In this document: in pieces, positions 40,937-49,600 of the stretch | How the letters are laid out: every line of letters starts with the position of its first letter | Position numbering within the stretch: position 1 is the stretch's first letter | DNA from: Streptomyces sp. NBC_01235 | GTDB lineage: Bacteria; Actinomycetota; Actinomycetes; Streptomycetales; Streptomycetaceae | Direction of reading: 5' to 3' | DNA: 64,000 nt | NCBI RefSeq assembly: GCF_035989285.1 | Contig: NZ_CP108513.1 | Location: 3,472,001 to 3,536,000 of the forward strand | Translations under genes and position numbers: made by a program | The notes under the pieces: model-generated | What the model saw: only the letters and a program-made list of their open reading frames with translations | Told to the model about the DNA's origin: nothing | Database searches by the model: none

Positions 40937-42898
40937 GTGCAGTCACAGGATGTCGCCCCGCGCCCCGCACCCGGTTCGTCCACCGACAGGATCGTCGACG
41001 TCGAGCAGGCCGAGGCCGCGCTCGTCGAGCACTACCCGCGTCTGGTCCGGCTCGCCCATCTGGTGCTGCCGCCCGGCCTCGGCCGCGGCCGGCGCGTCCT
41101 GACCGCCCACGCCCTCGCCCAGCGCGCCCTGCCCCGGGGCCGCGCCTGCGCCCCCGTCATCCCGGCCCAGTCCACCGGCCGCGACGGCGATCTCGGGTAT
41201 GCCTACGTCCGCCTCCAGGTGGTCCGTACGGCGCTGGAGGCGGGGCTGCCGCTGCGGCTGCGGGCGTGGCCCAAGCGCGCCCAGCTCCCGCCGCTGCTCC
41301 CCCAGGTGTGGGGCCTGCGTCTCTTCCCGCGCTCCGGCGGCGCCGACGAACTCGCCCTGGACCAGCGGCTGTCCGCCCTGTCGGGCCCGGCCCGGGCCGC
41401 CTATGCCCTGCGCGGCCTGGAGAAACTCCCCGACGGCGACGTGCGCGAGGTACTCACCGAGGCCGGCGTCGGGGACGTCGACGCGGCCCTGCGCGAGGCC
41501 GGCCGGGTCCCCGCCGCGCAGTACGCGCTGCTCGACTCCTGCGAGTTCGACGCCTGCTCGCTCCAGGCCCGGCCCACCGATCTGATGCGCCGCCGCCGGC
41601 ACACCAGGGCCGCGCTCGCCGCCGCCGCGGCCCTCGCCGTGTGCGGCGCCCTGGTCGCGCTGCCCGGCGGCGGCTGGGGACCCGACGGCGCGGCCGCCCC
41701 GGTGTACGCGCAGAACCCGGCCGCCGAGGCCGCACTCGACCCCGGGCGGCTGGTGAAGGTCTCCCCCGCCGCCTGGAAGACCTCCGCGCGCACCGACTTC
41801 TCGGTCTGGCCCGCGCGCGGTCCCCTCACCGGCGACAGCGCGCTGCTGCGCCGCGCCCTCGCCGTCTGGGCCCGCCCCGGCGAGAAGGTCCGCGTCTCCG
41901 CCACCCCGGACACCCCCGTCGGCGGCCCCGCCGGACCGCCCCAGCTCCTCTACGCGGGCGACGTCGACAACGCGCGCGTGGTGATCCTCTACGACGGTCT
42001 GCGCATCGCGCGCTACGCCGAACCGAAGGACGGCACGGCCGGGGCGGCCCTGGACTTCGCGCGGGTCGACGGCGCGACGGACGCCGAGGCCAACGCGCTG
42101 GTGCTGGAGCGGGCCGACGGCAACGTCCGCTATCTGACGGCGCCCTGGGTGACGAAGGCCGGCGAGCGGGACCTGTCGAAGCCGGGCGCCGGGGTGATGG
42201 ACCTGACGCTGACGGACGGGATCACCTCACCGCTGGCCAGCCCGGCCACCCAGACGGGTACGTGCACGACCTGGAACGTGCTCCAGCTGACCGTCCCCCC
42301 GTCTCGACTTCGTTCGACCGGGGGCACCCCCGTCTCCGGCACCCACCTCCTCAGCGACCTGGGCGAACTCGTCCCCGCCCGCCTCACCGCCGGCCGCCCG
42401 GGCTCCCCCGAGGAGGCGACCGGCACGCAGGCGCTGCGGACCTGGGCGCCGTTCGCCTGCTCGCTGGCCGACGCACGCGGGCAGGGCGTGCGGACGGTCA
42501 ACGCGTGGGCGTACACGCGCCAGCGGCTGCCCGACGCGAGCGGGCAGGCGGCCTGGGTGTGCACGCGGGCCGAGACCTGGCGGGGCGACGGGAGCCGGGT
42601 GCTGGCCCAGTTCCACACGCCGGGCGGGCTGTTCGGGGCGGCCGTGGCGAAGGCCGGGGACGTACCGGCGTGCGGGCCGCGCGATCCGCACGTGCTGGCC
42701 GGGGTGCTGTGGAAGTCGAAGGGCGGCGACTGGTATCTGCTCGCGGCCGGCGACAAGGCCACGGCGTCCATCCGGTCGACGGGCGGGGTGCGCGGGTCCG
42801 GGCAGGGCAACGTGCTGACGGTGCCGGCGACGCAGGGTGCGCAGGCCGGCCTGAAGGGCAGACTGGCGGACGGGCGGTCGATCAGCGGGCTGCGCTGA
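40937..42898 (+). CDS. Sigma-factor-like domain fused to membrane helix and extracytoplasmic domain
   Basis: 653 residues from GTG 40937. Residues ~20-200 resemble a worn sigma-70/SigJ-like region, with AALVEHYPRLVRLAHLVLPP (region 2-like) and LSALSGPARAAYALRGLEKLPDGDVREVL (region 4-like). A basic stop (DLMRRRRHTR) and one helix (AALAAAAALAVCGALVALPG, ~residues 222-241) follow, then ~400 extracytoplasmic residues with four or more cysteines (TGTCTTWNVL, WAPFACSLAD, AWVCTRAE, VPACGPRD). A Streptomyces palindromic repeat lies in frame within it (42292-42334). The architecture suggests a membrane-bound regulator rather than a working sigma factor; this is inference. Confidence 0.7.
   Translation: MQSQDVAPRPAPGSSTDRIVDVEQAEAALVEHYPRLVRLAHLVLPPGLGRGRRVLTAHALAQRALPRGRACAPVIPAQSTGRDGDLGYAYVRLQVVRTALEAGLPLRLRAWPKRAQLPPLLPQVWGLRLFPRSGGADELALDQRLSALSGPARAAYALRGLEKLPDGDVREVLTEAGVGDVDAALREAGRVPAAQYALLDSCEFDACSLQARPTDLMRRRRHTRAALAAAAALAVCGALVALPGGGWGPDGAAAPVYAQNPAAEAALDPGRLVKVSPAAWKTSARTDFSVWPARGPLTGDSALLRRALAVWARPGEKVRVSATPDTPVGGPAGPPQLLYAGDVDNARVVILYDGLRIARYAEPKDGTAGAALDFARVDGATDAEANALVLERADGNVRYLTAPWVTKAGERDLSKPGAGVMDLTLTDGITSPLASPATQTGTCTTWNVLQLTVPPSRLRSTGGTPVSGTHLLSDLGELVPARLTAGRPGSPEEATGTQALRTWAPFACSLADARGQGVRTVNAWAYTRQRLPDASGQAAWVCTRAETWRGDGSRVLAQFHTPGGLFGAAVAKAGDVPACGPRDPHVLAGVLWKSKGGDWYLLAAGDKATASIRSTGGVRGSGQGNVLTVPATQGAQAGLKGRLADGRSISGLR
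42292..42334. repeat. Streptomyces palindromic repeat inside a coding region (copy 1)
   Basis: CCCCGTCTCGACTTCG and CGACCGGGGGCACCCCCGTC form a GC-rich palindromic unit. It is the inverted relative of the element at 43144. It adds about PSRLRSTGGTP to the sigma-like protein without shifting the frame. Confidence 0.75.
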
Positions 42899-43143
42899 GA
42901 CTCCCAGCGCACGACGAGGTGCTGCCGCATCTGCGGGAGCGGGGACTCGACCTGCCGCCGTACACCGCGCGGGTCGACTGGTTCTTCGAGAGCCTCGTAC
43001 GTCTTCGTCGCCGGGGGCATCGGGATCACGCCGATCGTGCCCACGCTGCGGGCGCTTCCCGAAGGCGCCGAGTGTCGGCTGGTTTTCGCCGGTCGTACGC
43101 GGGCCTCGATGCCGTTCCTGGAGGAGCTCCAACGGTTCGGCGG

Positions 43144-43185
43144 GATGGGGGTCCCCCGCTCGAGCGAAGCCGGGAGTGGGCGAGG
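43144..43185. repeat. Streptomyces palindromic repeat (copy 2) inside the pseudogene
   Basis: GGGGGTCCCCCGCTCGAGCG and AAGCCGGGAGTGGGCGAGG: same unit as 42292-42334 in the opposite orientation. It lies where the reductase frame is lost. Confidence 0.75.
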
Positions 43186-43216
43186 GTGACGGTGGTGGAG
43201 GGTGACGGTGGTGGAG
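43185..43216. repeat. 16-bp tandem duplication causing a frameshift
   Basis: GGTGACGGTGGTGGAG occurs twice in a row (43185-43200, 43201-43216). Removing one copy restores the reading RVTVVEGRPDL of the reductase. Confidence 0.8.
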
Positions 43217-43693
43217 GGTCGGCCGGATCTCGACGCGCCGCCCGCGGACCTGCCCGAGGGGACGGCCGTCTGCTGCTGTGGTCCGGAGGGGCTCATGGCG
43301 GCGGTGCGGGAGCGGGTGCCGCACGTCCGGCTGGAACGGTTCGCGGCTCACGGTTCGGTACGGCGACACATTCGAGGTCGAACTCTGGTGCCGCGCACGG
43401 GTGTTGACCATCCCTGCCGACTCGAGGGCACTGGCCGCCGTACGCGCCGAGCTGCCGGACACCGCCTACTCGTGCGAGCAGGGTTTCCGCGGGACCTGCC
43501 CACAGGGAGTGCCGGAGGGCGAGGTGGACCACCGGGACGAGTTGCTCACCGACGCGGAGCGCGGCGACTCGATGCCGATCTGCGTCTCGCGGGCGCGAGG
43601 TGAGCGACTGGTGCTGGACATGTGACGGCAGCTGTGACCGATCAGGGTGAACACCTGGGTCGGTCCGGTCCGTTCGGGGCCGGATCCGATCGG

Positions 43694-43699
43694 TAAGGT
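43694..43699 (+). promoter_or_regulatory. -10-like TAAGGT, possible leaderless start
   Basis: TAAGGT lies 6 nt before the ATG at 43706. An inverted GACCGATC...GATCGGT pair surrounds the region (43637-43696), possibly an autoregulatory operator. Confidence 0.4.
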
Positions 43700-43705
43700 G
43701 TTCGT

Positions 43706-44395
43706 ATGACTACCGGGGTTCGTCGCAGAATGGGAGTCGAGGAGCGTCGGCAGCAGTTGATCGGCGTCGCCCTCGAGCTGTTCGCCCAGCGCTCGCCCGA
43801 CGAGGTCTCCATCGACGAGATAGCCGCGGCCGCGGGCATCTCCCGCCCCCTCGTCTACCACTACTTCCCCGGCAAACTCAGCCTGTACGAGGCCGCGTTG
43901 AAGCGGGCGTCGGAGGATCTGGCAAGCCGGTTCGCCGAGCCGCACGACGGGCCGCTCGGCGCCCGGCTGCTGCGTGTGATGCGCCGGTTCTTCGACTTCG
44001 TCGACGCGCACGGCCCGGGCTTCTCGGCCCTGATGCGCGGCGGCCCGGCGGTCGGCTCCTCGACGACGAACGCGCTCATCGACTCCGTACGCCAGGTCGC
44101 CTACGAACAGATCCTGTCGCACCTGGGCATCACCGACCCGCCGCCGCGACTCGAACTGATCGTCCGCTCGTGGATCTCGCTCGCCGAGTCGACGGCGTTG
44201 ATCTGGTTGGACGGGCGGCGCATCCCGCGCGAGGAGCTGGAGATCCAGCTCGTGCGCGACTTCGCCGCACTGACGGCCGTCAGTGCCGCCTACGACGACG
44301 AGCTGCGCACACTGCTGCGCCCCGTGCTGGGCGGCGAGCCGGCCGACGGCGCCTTCGGCGACCTGGTCACCCGGCTCATCGCACTCGCCTCCTGA
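43706..44395 (+). CDS. TetR-family regulator
   Basis: 229 residues. The helix-turn-helix reads LIGVALELFAQRSPDEVSID then IAAAAGISRPLVYHYFPGKLSLY. The C-terminal ligand domain is helical (RVMRRFFDFVDAHGPGFSAL). It lies just downstream of the decayed reductase, and the next gene is convergent, so no clear target is present. The 80 bp before the ATG contain GATCGG-type inverted motifs that may be its own operator. Confidence 0.88.
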   Translation: MTTGVRRRMGVEERRQQLIGVALELFAQRSPDEVSIDEIAAAAGISRPLVYHYFPGKLSLYEAALKRASEDLASRFAEPHDGPLGARLLRVMRRFFDFVDAHGPGFSALMRGGPAVGSSTTNALIDSVRQVAYEQILSHLGITDPPPRLELIVRSWISLAESTALIWLDGRRIPREELEIQLVRDFAALTAVSAAYDDELRTLLRPVLGGEPADGAFGDLVTRLIALAS

Positions 44396-44411
44396 GCCGG
44401 TCGGTTCGGCA

Positions 44412-44520
44412 GCGCCCTGAAAGGGGCGCGGGGCTGTGTCGATATGCGGCTCCGCCGCGCGAGCGCGACCAGCCACGATGGTGCCGCAGACGATCGACCG
44501 CACATCGCGCCACTTCCAGC
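44412..44520. repeat. Common Streptomyces intergenic repeat with hairpins
   Basis: GCCCTGAAAGGGGCGCGGGG then GCGGCTCCGCCGCG and GCGACCAGCCACGATGG make short nested stems. I recognise this arrangement as a recurring Streptomyces intergenic element. It lies between the convergent TetR and tautomerase genes and may terminate both. Confidence 0.7.
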
Positions 44521-44527
44521 GGAGCGC

Positions 44528-44890
44528 CTAGCTCTCGAACTTGCGGTACGACGGGTCGAGGTCGCGGACCTCGGCGGAGGCGTGCAGCACGAAACCGTCC
44601 TGCGACACGTGCTCGCGCAGCAGCTCCAGCACGGCCTCGGTCAGCTTCGTCTTGGTCTCGTCGGTGCGGCCGGCGAGGAGCCCGAGCGTGACGTGGACGA
44701 CCGCGTGCCCCCGCTCCTCGGGGTCGTCGTAGCCGAACGCGGTGAATTCCGCGGGGCGGAACAGGGTCTTGCAGGCCTCCGGCTTGGCGGCCGCGATCTC
44801 GACCACCGAGGTGTGCAGGGCTCGCGCGAAACCGGACCGGTCGAAGGCGGGCGCCATCGTGGTCGAGTAGTCGACGGTGATCTGCGGCAT
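44528..44890 (-). CDS. 5-carboxymethyl-2-hydroxymuconate isomerase-like tautomerase
   Basis: 120 residues. It begins MPQITVDYSTTMAPAFDR with the catalytic N-terminal Pro of the tautomerase superfamily, then HTSVVEIAAAKPEACKTLFR and VHVTLGLLAGRTDETKTKLTEAVL. This is the CHMI (HpaF) length and pattern; CHMI isomerises a ring-cleavage product of homoprotocatechuate. No other hpa genes are present, so its substrate here is open. A partly decayed reductase lies 1 kb away, so the region may once have held an aromatic-degradation set. Confidence 0.85.
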   Translation of the reverse strand: MPQITVDYSTTMAPAFDRSGFARALHTSVVEIAAAKPEACKTLFRPAEFTAFGYDDPEERGHAVVHVTLGLLAGRTDETKTKLTEAVLELLREHVSQDGFVLHASAEVRDLDPSYRKFES

Positions 44891-44926
44891 GGGTACTCCT
44901 GTTCTAGGAACAAAACAAGGCTCAGC

Positions 44927-46552
44927 CTAGGGCCTGCCCTGGTTCGTCAGCCGCAGGGCCAGCATCGCGATGTCGTCGTCCCGGTCGTGACCGAAGTGGG
45001 TGAGGAGGGTGTCGCACAGGGCGTCCAGGCCCGGCATGGCGCCGGTGGCCGCCGCCCGGAGGTGCTCCATCGAGACCGCGAGGTCGGTGCCCCGGGTCTC
45101 GATCAGACCGTCGGTGACCATGAGGAGCCTGTCGGTGGGCTCCAGGAACAGTTCGGTGGGCGGCGGGTGGGGCACGCCCAGGCCGAGCAGGGGGCCGGCC
45201 GCCTTGGCGTAGTCGGCGCTGCGGTTGTCCCGGACGATCAGCGGCGGGACATGGCCCGCGTTGGCGATGCGGGTGCGCCCGGTGCCGGGGTCGATCAGGG
45301 CCAGGCAGACGGTCGCCGTGATCTCGGGGTGGTAGCGCTGGAGCATCCGGTCCAGGCGCTCGGCGAGCACGGCCGGGTCGCTCTCGTCGACGCAGTAGGC
45401 GCGCAGCGCGTGCCGGATCTCGACCATCACGGTGGCCGCCTCCAGCGAGTGGCCGACCACGTCGCCGACCGCGGCCAGCACCCCTTCGTCGGTGGGCAGG
45501 GCGGCGTAGAAGTCGCCGCCGATCTCGGTCTCCCGGGACGCGGGCACATAGCGGACGACGACGTCGACGCCCGGCAGCTCGGGCAGCCGGGGAAGGAAGC
45601 TGTGCTGAAGGGTGAGCGCGACGTGCCGCTCTATCTGGTACATGAGCAGCGGCTCGGCGGCGAGCACGGTGGCCTGGGCGAGCCGGGCCAGCAGGGACTC
45701 CTTCTCGGGGTCCACCCGGCGGACCCCGCGGGTGGGCGTGGCCAGGCACACCGAGGCCCGGCCGTCCTGGGTGGGGATCAGCACCAGCCGGGCGTCGTGC
45801 TGCACCCCCGGCCGGAAGAACCCGGCGGGCCACAGTGGCGCGGGCACCGTGGTGATCCGCACCCCCGCCTGCCCATGGGTGAGCCGCCGCAGCAGCTGGA
45901 CCACGGCCCGGTGGGCGCCCGCGTCCGGCAGCGCGAGCGAGGTGCGGTTCCGGGAGGTCCCGCGGTACAGGTCGTCGTCCGGTCCGAGGACGAAGACGGC
46001 GGCGGGCGTGCCGGTCAGCCGCGCGGCGCCCTCGGCGGCGGCGTCGGCGAGTTCCTGCGGGGAACGCGCCGCCTGGATGGTGACGATCGCCTCCGACAGC
46101 AGCGCCAGCCGCCGCGCCGCCGCCTGGTCGTCGGCCCGCAGCCGCGCGGCCCGCACCGCGGCACGGACCACCGCGTCGATCTCCTCGGGCTCGGCGGGCA
46201 TCGCCAGATGGGCCTCGGCGCCCGCGCCCAGTCCCTCGGCGCGGTCGCCCGGGGCCACCTCGCCGGCCGAGAAGTGCACGACGGGCAGTCCGGCCATGTG
46301 CGGCCGGGCCTTGAGCCGACGGCACAGCTCGAAGCCGCTCATGTCCGGCAGGCCCACGTCGACGAGGGCGACGTCCGGCAGGGTGCCCTTGCGCAGCCGT
46401 ACGTCCAGCTCGACGAGCGCCTCGCCGCCGGTGCCGACCGCGACGACCTGGTGGCCGGCGCGGCGCAGCACTCTCCCCAGGGCGAACCGGCCGGCCGCCG
46501 TGTGGTCCACGACGAGCACGGTCGTGCCGGTCCGTCTGCCACTGACGTCCAT
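44927..46552 (-). CDS. Receiver - GAF-like - SpoIIE/PP2C phosphatase
   Basis: 541 residues. An N-terminal response-regulator fold has the phosphoacceptor Asp65 (VALVDVGLPDMSG), but the acidic pocket reads LVVDHTAAG (one Asp, then His), and the usual Lys near the end is Met (HLAMPAEP). Residues ~150-310 are GAF-like. Residues ~320-540 are a SpoIIE-type PP2C with GGDFYAALP, AAVGDVVGHSLEAA, ANAGHVPPLI and TDGLIETRG. It would dephosphorylate a Ser/Thr-phosphorylated anti-sigma antagonist, a common Streptomyces stress-control step. No partner genes are adjacent. Confidence 0.9.
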   Translation of the reverse strand: MDVSGRRTGTTVLVVDHTAAGRFALGRVLRRAGHQVVAVGTGGEALVELDVRLRKGTLPDVALVDVGLPDMSGFELCRRLKARPHMAGLPVVHFSAGEVAPGDRAEGLGAGAEAHLAMPAEPEEIDAVVRAAVRAARLRADDQAAARRLALLSEAIVTIQAARSPQELADAAAEGAARLTGTPAAVFVLGPDDDLYRGTSRNRTSLALPDAGAHRAVVQLLRRLTHGQAGVRITTVPAPLWPAGFFRPGVQHDARLVLIPTQDGRASVCLATPTRGVRRVDPEKESLLARLAQATVLAAEPLLMYQIERHVALTLQHSFLPRLPELPGVDVVVRYVPASRETEIGGDFYAALPTDEGVLAAVGDVVGHSLEAATVMVEIRHALRAYCVDESDPAVLAERLDRMLQRYHPEITATVCLALIDPGTGRTRIANAGHVPPLIVRDNRSADYAKAAGPLLGLGVPHPPPTELFLEPTDRLLMVTDGLIETRGTDLAVSMEHLRAAATGAMPGLDALCDTLLTHFGHDRDDDIAMLALRLTNQGRP

Positions 46553-46636
46553 GTGTCAACCCTCGGACTCACCGATGGAGCAGACCTGGTTCAAGGCCTG
46601 CTCCACCAAGGTAATGCCCCTGTCCAGGGCGCCCGT

Positions 46637-49600
46637 CTAGGGCGTCGTCCGGGAGAACACCGCCACGGTCCGGCCCGGCACGGCGAACGTGCCGGATTCC
46701 GCCTCGTACGACGAGGTCTTGACGGTGGCGTCCGTCCCCGCCGCCTGCACCGGGTGCAGCCGGTATCCCGTCCCGGCGAGTGCGTCGACCGTCTGCTCCT
46801 GGGTGGTCGGCGTCGCGTTGAACACGACGACCAGGTCGCCGAGCTCCATGGTGATGACTCCGGGCGTCTCGTCCTTGCCGGACAGCGGGAAGGACAGCGC
46901 CGACTGCACCTGCGCGGCCGTCCCGAGCGAGAACGTCTTTTCCGTCGTACGGATCCTCAGCAGGTCCTGGTACGCGGCGGAGGTCGCGGTGATCTGCGGG
47001 CAGCCCACGCCGACGGTGGTCAACAAAGGCTTGGCGTAGGGCCACTTGGACGCGTTGTCGGCGGCCGGCGGCAGTCCGCGCCCGAAGCCGTTCCCGGCGG
47101 CGCAGTTCCAGTGGATCGCGTTGAACCAGTCCCCGCTGTCGAAGGAGTTGCGGTCCAGGGACTTGGAACGCAGCAGGTCGGTGCCCGCCTGGGACAGCGC
47201 GGGTCCCTGGGAGAGGGCGGCGGTGGCCAGGGCGAGGACCTGCATACGGGAGCGGTCGGACGCGGAGGTGCCGGCCGGCAGCTTGTAGGCGAGGGCGTCG
47301 AACAGGGACTCGTTGTCGTGCGCGTCGACGTAGGCGAGGGCGTCGCCGGGCGCGTCGGCGTAGCCGGCCGGGGCGCCGTTGTAGTCGACCCCGGCGCCGG
47401 TGACCTCATGGCCGTCCGTGTCGGTGAAGCGGTACGCGGCGAGGTTCCCGGAGAGACCGACCTTGATGAGGTCCTGGTAGTGCAGCAGCCGCGCCTTCTG
47501 CTGGGCCGAAGTGCCGTTGCTCGTGGAGGAGTTGGGGTCGGTGTACAGCCCGGACGCGAAGCCCTGGACGCCCGGGTCCTCGTCGAACGGCCCGCCGCCG
47601 CGCACGGCGTCACGGGCGCGGTCGGAAAACGTTGCGACACCGGTTCCCGCCATGTTCTTCTGCGTGGCCTGCACGAACCGTGCGTCGTCGGCGACCTCGC
47701 CGAAGTTCCAGCCCTCGCCGTACAGGATGATCTTCCTGCCGTCGACGCCGTCCTTGGCGAGGGTCAGCGCGTCGAGCGCCTTGCGCACCGCCAGGATGTT
47801 GGCCTTCGGGTGGTGCCCCATGAGGTCGAAGCGGAACCCGTCGACCTTGTACTCCTTGGCCCAGGTGACGACCGAGTCGACGACCAGCTTGCCCATCATG
47901 GCGTTCTCGGTCGCCGTGTTCGCGCAGCACGTACTCGTGGCGACCGACCCGTCGGCGAGAAGCCGCTGGTAGTAGCCGGGCACGATCCGGTCCAGGACGC
48001 TGGCCTGGGCCTGACCGCTCGCCGCGGTGTGGTTGTAGACCACGTCCATGACGACCCCGAGGCCGTCCCGGTTCAGCGCCTGGACCATCTTGCGGAACTC
48101 GACCGTACGGGCCGTCCCGTCCGGATCACTGGCGTACGAACCCTCGGGGACCGTGTAGTGGTAAGGGTCGTACCCCCAGTTGTAGGCGTCCTTCGCGGCG
48201 CTCGCGGCCACGCACTCCTGCTGCTTCTCGGAGGCCGCCGGGTAGGAGGCCAGGTCACAGTCGGTGACCGCCTGGTCGGCCTTGTTCTCGGGGATGGTGG
48301 CGATGTCGAAGACGGGCAGCAGGTGGACGTACGACGTGCCCGCCGCCGCCAGTTCCCGCAGGTGCTTCGAGCCGTCGCTGTCCTTGTCGGTGAAGGCCAG
48401 GTAGGCGCCCCGGTCCTTCGCGGGGACCGTCGGGTCCGCGACGGAGAAGTCCCGGACGTGCAGCTCCTGGATCCGGGCGTCCTTCAGCGGGACGGCCTTC
48501 GGCTTACCGAGCGCCGACCAGCCGCCGGGGGCGAGGGACCTGTCGTCGAGGTCGACGACCAGACTGCGCGCCGAGTCGGTGGTGAGGGCCACCGAGTAGG
48601 GGTCGGTGACCTTGTTGGTGACGACCTTGCGGACACTGGGCGCCCACACGGTCACGACGTACCGATAGGCCTTGTTCTTCCAGGACTTGGGGCCGGTGAC
48701 GGACCAGACGCCGGTGCCGGCGTCCCGCTTCATGGCGACCGTGGAGCCGTCGAGCTCCAGTGACACCTTTTGCGCCGTCGGCGCCCAAACGGCGAGCGTG
48801 GGACGGCCGTTGTGGAAGGTCGGGCCGAGTCGCGCCGTGGCCGCGCCGGCATAGAGGTCGTCCAGCACGCCCGCGATCTGCACGCCGGTCGCCGCCGACA
48901 CCGCGCCGTTCACGGCCCGTTGGGTGGCGACGACCTGGCCGCTCAGTGCCTCACGCACCCGGTCCCGGTCGCGCGGGTCGACGGACCAGGCGGTGTAGGC
49001 CTTGAGGTGCGGGTACTTGGCCTTCTGGGCGTCGGTGAGAGCGGTCTTCGTCAGCCGCAGCCACTTGGCGGCACCGGTGAGCCTGCCGTCCGCGACGGCG
49101 ATCACACCGTCCCGGCTGTACAGCAACTGGGTGGAGGCGGCGGCCTCGGAGCCGTTCCAGGCCACCGTGTTCCGGTCGATCCAGACCGCCTTGGAGGTGC
49201 TCAGGTCCAGCGCCGCGGCGGAACCGGCCGGCTGCGGGAGCAGGTACTTCTCCTGGCCGTTCAGCAGCCACACCTCGTGGCCGTTCGCGGTGAGATCCAG
49301 CGACTGGTCGGAGGGGAGGTCCTTGTCGTCGCCCTTGTGGAGGATGTAGCTGAGGCTGGTGGCACCGGCGGTGAGCGGCACCTCGAAGACCGCGCCGTAG
49401 GCGTCGGTCCGCACCGGCTTCAGCGGGTGCGACCACTCGGTGGGGTTCGCGGCTCCCGTCCAGACGTGCAGGCCCCAGCCGTCGTAGTTCCCGTCGGCGC
49501 GGTGGTAGTGCAGGACGGCCTTGGCGGTGTCCTGGGCCGGGTAGTCGTCGGGCTTCTCCGTCCGTACGGCCTCCTTGCCCTGCTCGATCCAGACCTCACC

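Larger units (their letters stand above)
42905..43625 (+). pseudogene. Decayed PDR/VanB-type ferredoxin reductase-oxygenase subunit
   Basis: Segments of one protein are spread over several frames. The NAD-binding region YVFVAGGIGITPIVPTLRAL runs to PFLEELQRFGGMG, then VVEGRPDLDAPPADLPEG and CGPEGLMAAVRERVPHVRL continue in another frame, and the 2Fe-2S region AYSCEQGFRGTCPQGVPEGEVDHRDE with SMPICVSRARG in a third. In the iron-sulfur loop one conserved Cys is Arg (CEQGFRGTC versus CEQGxCGTC). A palindromic repeat and a 16-bp tandem duplication interrupt it. An intact relative would pass electrons from NADH to a Rieske oxygenase. Confidence 0.8.

Noticed and set aside
40907..40940. Reading TTALVLLDVQ, like the start of an isochorismatase
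   Set aside because: No start codon is available and the sequence beyond does not continue the fold; the frame instead opens the sigma-like gene at 40937.
44444..48763. A 1439-codon plus-strand ORF, and similar long ORFs at 48770-51793, 13531-15225 and 15378-18128
   Set aside because: They lie antisense to clearly recognisable genes (phosphatase, pullulanase, glnA, the fusion protein) and read as low-complexity Arg/Gly/Val. They are expected in high-G+C DNA with strong codon bias.
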